A stretch of DNA of 10,028 nucleotides. Source: Candidatus Thorarchaeota archaeon MP8T_1 (GTDB taxonomy: Archaea; Asgardarchaeota; Thorarchaeia; Thorarchaeales; Thorarchaeaceae). The translations under genes were made by a program, and so were the position numbers. Below, piece by piece: positions 1 through 4,329 of this stretch (position 1 is the first letter of the stretch; each line of letters starts with the position of its first letter). The notes below the pieces were generated by a model. That model was not told where the DNA came from. It searched no databases and saw only the letters and a list, made by a program, of their open reading frames with translations. The stretch is from NCBI GenBank assembly GCA_002825465.1, contig PJER01000070.1:1-10028 (forward strand), in the 5' to 3' direction.

Positions 1-94
1 CGGTTCGAGGTCCGCAACCTATAGAGTCCCGAGAACTTCGGCGCTGTCCGGTACCGGCACTAAGTGCATCAATGATAAGAATTCGACCTGACAT
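1..94 (-). CDS. N-terminal fragment of a possible cobalamin-binding radical SAM protein (runs off left edge)
   Basis: An open frame begins with ATG at 94 and stays open to the edge, giving 31 complete codons. The peptide starts MSGRILIIDALSAG and continues with a segment ending IGCGPRT. A short beta strand rich in I/L followed by Asp-Ala-Leu, then a charged Arg-rich stretch and a Gly-Pro-Arg motif, resembles from memory the start of archaeal proteins with an N-terminal B12-binding Rossmann domain and a later radical SAM domain. The diagnostic CxxxCxxC motif would lie outside the window, so the family call is tentative. The gene is divergent from aIF1. The frame has no stop for at least 15 codons upstream of this ATG, so a more upstream start is possible. 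A TATA-like element lies only about 10 nt upstream, rather close for this ATG. Confidence 0.45.
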   Translation of the reverse strand, partial: MSGRILIIDALSAGTGQRRSSRDSIGCGPRT

Positions 95-103
95 ATGTAC
101 AAG

Positions 104-112
104 ATATATACT
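104..112. promoter_or_regulatory. TATA-like element between the left-edge gene and aIF1
   Basis: The near-symmetric A/T run ATATATA sits in the divergent spacer between the leftward fragment and aIF1. In the leftward direction it would place a start site slightly inside the annotated ATG at 94. In the rightward direction it would give a leader of about 85 nt for aIF1. The direction cannot be decided by eye. Confidence 0.3.
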
Positions 113-151
113 AGGTCGTTCTTTACTCTTGCTCAATACGGACGGCAGAAC

Positions 152-158
152 TTATATG
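152..158 (+). promoter_or_regulatory. Candidate TATA box of the aIF1 gene
   Basis: TTATATG lies about 65 nt upstream of the GTG start of aIF1. With the usual archaeal spacing of about 25 nt, transcription would start near 180. That leaves a leader of about 40 nt that includes the AAGGAG ribosome binding site at 204-209. The purine-rich bases just upstream (GCAGAAC) could serve as a BRE. Confidence 0.4.
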
Positions 159-220
159 CGGAAAATCGCAAGCCCCTCTAAGCAATTTGCTTAAACCAAA
201 TCTAAGGAGTACATAACTTA

Positions 221-565
221 GTGAGTAATGACGACGGCGGAATATGCGCCAATTGTGGGTTGCCACTAGACCTGTGTGTCTGTGAAACGATTGCACAGGA
301 AGAGGCACGAATTAGTGTGAGTATAGAACGAAGAAAATGGGGTCGTTTGACCACCATTGTTGAAGGTTTTGACAAGAATATTGACCTCGGCGACCTTGCA
401 ACGAAATTGAAAGGTAAGCTAGCCTGCGGAGGTGCAGCAAAACACGGTCACATCGAGCTCCAAGGTGACCATCGTGGGGCAATTGGAGAGGTTCTTGCAA
501 AACTTGGATTTCCCGAAGATATGGTCCAGATTGATTGGTCATTTCAATCGACAGGAAGAAGGTAG
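221..565 (+). CDS. Translation initiation factor aIF1 (SUI1 family)
   Basis: The 114-residue protein is the archaeal homologue of eukaryotic eIF1. It binds the small ribosomal subunit near the P site and enforces accurate start-codon selection. The N-terminus carries a small zinc knuckle, with cysteines at 9, 12, 19 and 21 in the pattern CxNCGLPxxLCVCE typical of archaeal aIF1. The SUI1 fold follows from about residue 30. It includes a strand-loop segment with KWGRLTTIVEGF, the conserved KLACGGAAKHGHIELQGD region around 65-83, and the C-terminal strand. The length matches the family. The start is GTG at 221, preceded by AAGGAG about 11 nt upstream; the nearby ATG at 228 is out of frame. It is convergent with the TFB gene, with 58 nt between the stops. 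The usual label would be an eIF1/SUI1 homologue. Confidence 0.96.
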   Translation: MSNDDGGICANCGLPLDLCVCETIAQEEARISVSIERRKWGRLTTIVEGFDKNIDLGDLATKLKGKLACGGAAKHGHIELQGDHRGAIGEVLAKLGFPEDMVQIDWSFQSTGRR

Positions 566-570
566 ATCGT

Positions 571-583
571 ATTTTCCTATTTG
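571..583 (+). terminator. T-rich tract, possible terminator of the aIF1 gene
   Basis: ATTTTCCTATTTG begins 5 nt after the aIF1 stop in the convergent spacer with TFB. Archaeal termination often relies on short T-tracts without a strong hairpin, and this is the most T-rich stretch available. A weak 5-bp inverted repeat (GTTTC/GAAAC, 606-619) lies further on and could serve either strand. Confidence 0.3.
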
Positions 584-623
584 GGATTTATAGTTCAAAA
601 TAGACGTTTCAGAGGAAACTAGG

Positions 624-1604
624 CTAGAAATCCATAGGTTCTAGACCCAGAGAGTCAATTCCTAGCTTTTTGACTATCTCTTTGTAGCGATTCCTCACCG
701 TGACCTCCGTTACGCGAGCAACTTCAGCAATCTCACGTTGGGTTCGTCGTTCGTCAAGCATGATTGAGGCCACGTATATTGCAGCAGCTGCAAGCCCTAG
801 AGGATCTCTGCCTATAGTTAGACCAATGTCACGACTCTGCTGGAGTATCTCAACTGTTCGAAGTTGCACTGGACTTGATAGTTCAAGCTGCGAAGCAAAG
901 CGGGATATATAGTCAATTGGATTCGAAAGGGGTATCTTGATATCAAGACTTCGAAGAAGCAACCGATAGCATTGACCTAATTTCTTGCGGTCTATCCTCG
1001 ACCCGTCAGCCACCTCATCGAGAGGACGTGGCTTAAGACGTATTCTACATGCTGCATACAGTGTAGCTGCGACCATAGCTTCGATGGACCGACCCCGCAC
1101 TAACTTCTTGATGATTGATTTTCTATACAGAAGGGCAGCGAGCTCGCGGATTGGTTCAGGAATACCCAACTGAGATGAGAGCCTCTCCAGCTCTGACATT
1201 GCCTGTGCGAGATTACGGTCTAGGGAGCTATGAACACGACTTCGTATCTGCCACTTACGGAGACGATAGATCTCTGATCTTCGTGTTGGACTGAGTTTCT
1301 TTCCAGAGGTGTCTCGGTCCCTCCAGTCAATAATCGTCGAGAGACCTTTATCGTGCACCGTATAACGAAGTGGAGCGCCAACTCGACTACGAGAGTCGCT
1401 CTCTTCAGAACTAAAAGCCCTCCATTCTGCACCCGTATCGATTCGATGGTCGGATAAAACAAGTCCGCAGCCTCCACATACACGCTCTCCGCGAGTAGAA
1501 TCCTCCACAACAAGTGCAGATTTACACTCTGGACACTTGACGATTTCGGGTGATGCGTCTAGTGTTCCTTCTTTCCGGTCGTCAGTACTTCCTGTGCGGC
1601 CCAA
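624..1604 (-). CDS. tfb: Transcription initiation factor IIB (TFB)
   Basis: TFB joins the TBP-promoter complex to RNA polymerase and positions the start site. The N-terminal zinc ribbon has two CxxC pairs (CPEC and CGGC) separated by 15 residues. It is followed by the B-reader/linker with TGAEWRAF and HDKGLSTIIDWRDRD, both highly conserved in archaeal TFBs. Two cyclin-like repeats follow (roughly residues 130-220 and 225-315 of 326). The second ends in a helix-turn-helix, TQREIAEVARVTEVTVRNRY, that contacts the BRE. No ATG exists near the N-terminus. The frame opens with TTG at 1637, which has no ribosome binding site. TTG at 1604 is preceded by GGAGGAG with 5 nt spacing, so I prefer it; the alternative adds 11 residues. 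All key elements are intact. It lies 188 nt downstream of the MetAP gene, with its own TATA-like element between. Confidence 0.96.
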   Translation of the reverse strand: MGRTGSTDDRKEGTLDASPEIVKCPECKSALVVEDSTRGERVCGGCGLVLSDHRIDTGAEWRAFSSEESDSRSRVGAPLRYTVHDKGLSTIIDWRDRDTSGKKLSPTRRSEIYRLRKWQIRSRVHSSLDRNLAQAMSELERLSSQLGIPEPIRELAALLYRKSIIKKLVRGRSIEAMVAATLYAACRIRLKPRPLDEVADGSRIDRKKLGQCYRLLLRSLDIKIPLSNPIDYISRFASQLELSSPVQLRTVEILQQSRDIGLTIGRDPLGLAAAAIYVASIMLDERRTQREIAEVARVTEVTVRNRYKEIVKKLGIDSLGLEPMDF

Positions 1605-1716
1605 TCGCTCTCCTCCGAAATAATGGGACGGGTTCAAGACCGCCAGTATTCACTGACAAGTCGAGGTATAGATGACAGTCTCCCAGGACCCACAATTGTA
1701 GAATTATGAACTAAAT

Positions 1717-1727
1717 ACTTTTAATCC
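1717..1727 (-). promoter_or_regulatory. Candidate BRE/TATA element of the TFB gene
   Basis: Read on the minus strand, the sequence is GGATTAAAAGTATTT, an A/T-rich TATA-like core just after the MetAP stop. Transcription would start near 1695, leaving a leader of about 90 nt before the preferred TTG at 1604. The spacer 1638-1792 otherwise contains only a weak 5-bp inverted repeat (CGAAT/ATTCG, 1740-1753) and no recognisable gene. Confidence 0.35.
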
Positions 1728-1792
1728 TTCTGTGTCCGCCGAATTTTGATTCGACAGGCTTGAAAGTGTCAAGAAATGCCTCAGGAAGACCC

Positions 1793-2734
1793 TTAGGTGG
1801 TTTGTACGTGACCTCTATCGGTGATAATGACTGTGTGTTCGTGTTGCGAAACGAACTCACCCTTCTCTTCTGCAAGAATATGATGCGCGAAGAGGGCACC
1901 GTTTTGCCGAAGTTCTTTGATAGCCATCTTCAGTGTTGCGTGTTTCATTCGTTCTGCAAGCCAACGTTCGGCAAAAGGAAACTCTCTATATTCCTTTCTA
2001 GCTATACCTAAGAACTGCTTTGAACCACTAAAACGTAGTGGCACTCGTATAGGGAGAAGTTGGTAGATTGTTGGATTAGGGAGATCGGTTATGTTCCCTG
2101 AACCAGTACTAGCAAATGTTTCAATTGCATATGCCTCGCCCTCCTCTACAAGGACTTCGGACTTTCCGCTTACACAAGGTACTTGTTTCTCGCCATGAAG
2201 CTCATATTCCTTCAATTGATGCCCTGTCAATTGTTTGATAGGCTTGAATCCAGCGTTAGTGATTGTATCCTCGATGAGCGCACCAATTGTGTTGAGTTTA
2301 GCACCAGGACGCATCATTTTGACTGCTACATTAGTCGCATCTTCTGCAGCCTTTACAAGGTCTGCGTGATCAGGATTTAGTGCGATGGTGAACGCGGTAT
2401 CCGCTATACAACCATCGATATGTGAACCGCAGTCTACTGTAACAAGATCGCCTTCCTGAATCTCAGTTTCATCATTGAGTGGTGAAGTATAGTGTGCCGC
2501 GATGTTGTTCAGAGAAACATTACAGGGAAATGACGTGCCTGAAGAATTTTCACGAATGTAGTTCTCAACGGCATTGATGATGTCAAGTACTTTCACTCCA
2601 GGTTCAATCATTGGTCGTGCAAGGGCAAGGGCATCACGTGCTACTACTCCCGCTCGTTTCCACTTATCCCAAACATCCTCTGTTTCCTCATCTGCGTCTT
2701 TTTTAGTTGGCTTTTCGGCTGGCACAATAATCAC
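1793..2734 (-). CDS. map: Methionine aminopeptidase, type 2
   Basis: This metalloprotease removes the initiator methionine from nascent cytosolic proteins. The 313-residue protein shows the full pita-bread metal site: Asp101 and Asp112 in VDCGSHIDGCIAD, His172 in TGHQL, Glu205 in YAIETF and Glu299 in QHEHTV. Substrate-contacting His81 lies in AAHYTSP. The spacing follows the Pyrococcus enzyme almost residue for residue with an offset of about 19. An insertion of roughly 60 residues between about 215 and 275 is the helical subdomain that distinguishes type 2 from type 1. The extra N-terminal residues (about 1-20) are charged and poorly conserved. The start is GTG at 2734 with a short AGGT upstream; GTG at 2725 is an alternative. 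It follows the Roadblock gene by 55 nt and is probably co-transcribed with it. Confidence 0.96.
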   Translation of the reverse strand: MIIVPAEKPTKKDADEETEDVWDKWKRAGVVARDALALARPMIEPGVKVLDIINAVENYIRENSSGTSFPCNVSLNNIAAHYTSPLNDETEIQEGDLVTVDCGSHIDGCIADTAFTIALNPDHADLVKAAEDATNVAVKMMRPGAKLNTIGALIEDTITNAGFKPIKQLTGHQLKEYELHGEKQVPCVSGKSEVLVEEGEAYAIETFASTGSGNITDLPNPTIYQLLPIRVPLRFSGSKQFLGIARKEYREFPFAERWLAERMKHATLKMAIKELRQNGALFAHHILAEEKGEFVSQHEHTVIITDRGHVQTT

Positions 2735-2789
2735 CGACCTGACTGTTCGTCATTGGGTGGACTGATAAAAGTGACGATGAAGCAGAAAC

Positions 2790-3203
2790 CTATGATAGTA
2801 CTTGTTCTATGCGTCGAGCTGTTCTAGACATCGAGAAGAACATGTAACCAATATTGGCACGCTTATTGGTAAGCACTACAAGGATTGCATCATTACCAGC
2901 ATCACAGATAATGACATAGCCATTTTCGCCCTCTATAAGCATCCTGACCAACGGACCACGCTTCAGTTGTTTGAACACTTTTCGCGTGGCCTCCTGTATC
3001 TGTGTGGACCGTCCTGCTATAACATCCTCTTCAGGAATTCGTTTATCATCAGGACCTTCAGGGTAGAGCGAGTAAATTGGGAGTCCTTGTGATTTTGAGA
3101 TGATTGCACTAGCTTCCACATTACCCTGGGAGGCTCTACTCAAATCTAGGAGAAGTTCTTTCAGTAATTCGGTCTTTGAAGACAAGGTATTGCATACCTC
3201 CAC
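2790..3203 (-). CDS. Roadblock/LC7 domain protein
   Basis: The 137-residue protein is essentially a single Roadblock/longin-like domain. An amphipathic helix (about residues 11-25) leads into the strand VEASAIISKSQGLPIYS. A middle helix follows at about 65-82, then the strands VRMLIEGENGYVIICDAG and DAILVVLTNKRANIGYMFF, and a last helix. It has no signal peptide or membrane segment. Family members dimerise and, in eukaryotes and bacteria such as Myxococcus (MglB), scaffold or regulate small GTPases; a GTPase partner here is inference and none is encoded nearby. The annotated start is GTG at 3203, which lacks a ribosome binding site. TTG at 3185 follows GGAGGT by 10 nt and would give 131 residues, so the start is unsettled. 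It lies 33 nt after GGGP synthase and 55 nt before MetAP, consistent with one transcript. Confidence 0.88.
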   Translation of the reverse strand: MEVCNTLSSKTELLKELLLDLSRASQGNVEASAIISKSQGLPIYSLYPEGPDDKRIPEEDVIAGRSTQIQEATRKVFKQLKRGPLVRMLIEGENGYVIICDAGNDAILVVLTNKRANIGYMFFSMSRTARRIEQVLS

Positions 3204-3236
3204 AAGGAAACTGAGAGAAGAGGGGGTGTCAAGTAT

Positions 3237-4010
3237 TTAAACTCTCTTGGCGCCTGCTTCCTTCAAAGCTTTGACTATCAACTTAAGTCCTTCACCCTTA
3301 TCCTGTTGCACGTGCTTCTCGAGATACGTACCTTGTACAACTATTGACGCTCCAGCCTCAACTCCCCGTACAACGGATTCTGCATCATTGAAACCTCCTC
3401 CTGTGATCACAGGTATCTCAATGAATTTGGAAACTAAAGCAATCATCTCAGACGGAACACCGCCACCCTCTGCACCGCTGCCAGCTTCAAGATAGACCAA
3501 TTTCATCCCCAAGAGCTCAGCGGCCATGGCATACATTGCAGGAATCTTTGGTTTATCACGTAGGAAAGGTTTTGCATCACCAACCCATGCCGCAGTCTTC
3601 CCCGGAGCGACCATTAGATACGCCATGGGAATGGTTTCAATTCCGGTCATCTTGACCTTTGGCGCCGCAAGAGCCTGTGCACCGATGATCCAGTAGGGAT
3701 TCGTGCTGTTCAGTAGAGTCATGAAGAACATAGCATCAGCATGTTCGGAAACTCCTGTTATATTTCCAGGGAATAGAATGGTTGGAATATCAACAGCCTC
3801 AGTAATCTTGGCAACAGCTTCATCAATCACGCCAAAGACAGTACTACCACCAATCATCAATGCATCACTTCCAGCTTTCTCTGCAAGTGTGGCAATCTCC
3901 ACAACACTCTCGATTGTAGTAGACATTGGATCTGGATCAAGAAGAGAGAAGTGAAGAGCACCTTCTGATTCAAGCTTTTCAGTGATGTACTTCCAGACCT
4001 TTCCGACCAT
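3237..4010 (-). CDS. Geranylgeranylglyceryl phosphate synthase (group II)
   Basis: This enzyme makes the first ether bond of archaeal membrane lipids, joining geranylgeranyl diphosphate to sn-glycerol-1-phosphate. The 257-residue protein is a modified TIM barrel. The first strand carries HFSLLDPDP, with Asp25 and Asp27 in the Mg/diphosphate site. Further motifs are MIGGSTVFG (52-60), PTILFPGNITGVS (76-88), NPYWIIGAQA (104-113), YLEAGSGAEGG (173-183, glycerol phosphate binding) and PVITGGGFNDAE (200-211). The SNPYWIIGAQA-type segment and overall length point to the group II subfamily rather than PcrB-like group I. It starts with ATG at 4010, preceded by GGAGG 7 nt upstream. It leads a leftward cluster and is divergent from the hdr operon. 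Heptaprenylglyceryl phosphate synthase is a bacterial relative but less likely in this context. Confidence 0.95.
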   Translation of the reverse strand: MVGKVWKYITEKLESEGALHFSLLDPDPMSTTIESVVEIATLAEKAGSDALMIGGSTVFGVIDEAVAKITEAVDIPTILFPGNITGVSEHADAMFFMTLLNSTNPYWIIGAQALAAPKVKMTGIETIPMAYLMVAPGKTAAWVGDAKPFLRDKPKIPAMYAMAAELLGMKLVYLEAGSGAEGGGVPSEMIALVSKFIEIPVITGGGFNDAESVVRGVEAGASIVVQGTYLEKHVQQDKGEGLKLIVKALKEAGAKRV

Positions 4011-4017
4011 TATATAG

Positions 4018-4022
4018 CCTCC
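4018..4022 (-). promoter_or_regulatory. Ribosome binding site of GGGP synthase
   Basis: GGAGG on the minus strand lies 7 nt before the ATG at 4010. It fixes the start of the gene. Confidence 0.7.
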
Positions 4023-4050
4023 AGTCTGTTAGTGTTCCCCCTTACCGGGC

Positions 4051-4058
4051 TTTTTACG
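4051..4058 (-). promoter_or_regulatory. Candidate TATA box of the GGGP synthase cluster
   Basis: On the minus strand the sequence reads CGTAAAAAG, preceded by ACCAAAAG, which could act as a BRE. Transcription would start near 4028, just upstream of the GGAGG at 4022-4018, leaving a short leader of about 18 nt. Confidence 0.35.
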
Positions 4059-4107
4059 CTTTTGGTGAATCTCTACTTATGACCTAAATCCAAACAGGAG
4101 GGAAAAT

Positions 4108-4203
4108 ATGCTGATTATAATGCATCTTCCAATGGTTAGAAAAAACCAAAGAGGAGCATTGAATAAACACGTTCACTCTTGTTTTCAAGATGCTCGATTT
4201 TAG
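4108..4203 (+). CDS. Small ORF (31 codons) upstream of hdrA
   Basis: ATG at 4108 is preceded by AGGAGGG with 5 nt spacing, one of the best ribosome binding sites in the window. The frame ends with TAG at 4201-4203. The peptide starts MLIIMHLPMVRKNQ and is basic, with three histidines and one cysteine; it has no clear membrane segment and no family I recognise. It lies on the hdrA strand, 126 nt before the hdrA start, in an otherwise non-coding divergent spacer. It could be a leader peptide, a microprotein or a chance ORF. A perfect dyad starts at its last base. The strong ribosome binding site is the only positive evidence. Confidence 0.3.
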   Translation: MLIIMHLPMVRKNQRGALNKHVHSCFQDARF

Positions 4204-4215
4204 ACATCAGATGTC
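4203..4215. promoter_or_regulatory. Perfect dyad GACATC-A-GATGTC
   Basis: Two 6-base arms with a 1-base spacer form a perfect inverted repeat in the GGGP synthase/hdrA spacer, overlapping the end of the small ORF. The compact symmetry is typical of a dimeric regulator's operator, but no transcription factor is encoded nearby and it could be chance. Confidence 0.25.
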
Positions 4216-4270
4216 CGGATTTTACAGCATCTGAAATATTGTGAAGTCGTGCATGTTTGTTATTCTCAAC

Positions 4271-4280
4271 CTTTATTACT
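4271..4280 (+). promoter_or_regulatory. Candidate TATA box of the hdr operon
   Basis: CTTTATTACT lies about 55 nt upstream of the hdrA ATG and would put the transcription start near 4300. A second A/T-rich element, TGTTTATTG at 4297-4304, would give an almost leaderless transcript. Which one is used cannot be told by eye. Confidence 0.3.
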
Positions 4281-4305
4281 AATGTTGAATGAGGCTGTTT
4301 ATTGT

Positions 4306-4317
4306 GTTCTGCAGAAC
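4306..4317. promoter_or_regulatory. 12-bp perfect palindrome GTTCTGCAGAAC upstream of hdrA
   Basis: The palindrome ends 12 nt before the hdrA ATG. It abuts the GAGG ribosome binding site (4318-4321) and sits at or just after the expected transcription start. A repressor bound here would block hdrA transcription; in the RNA the arms could pair only weakly without a loop. This is an operator candidate with no known binder. Confidence 0.35.
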
Positions 4318-4329
4318 GAGGACAGATAA

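Noticed and set aside
1..16. tRNA-like T-loop sequence GGTTCGAGG at the left edge
   Set aside because: The canonical 7-nt loop would need a G-T closing pair, and the only good stem gives an 8-nt loop. No acceptor end follows, and the bases fit the leftward coding fragment.
606..619. GTTTC/GAAAC inverted repeat as a bidirectional terminator
   Set aside because: A 5-bp stem with a 4-nt loop and no adjacent long T-tract is too weak to call on its own.
1220..1513. 97-codon minus-strand frame within TFB
   Set aside because: It overlaps the TFB zinc ribbon and linker, which are unmistakable in the other frame.
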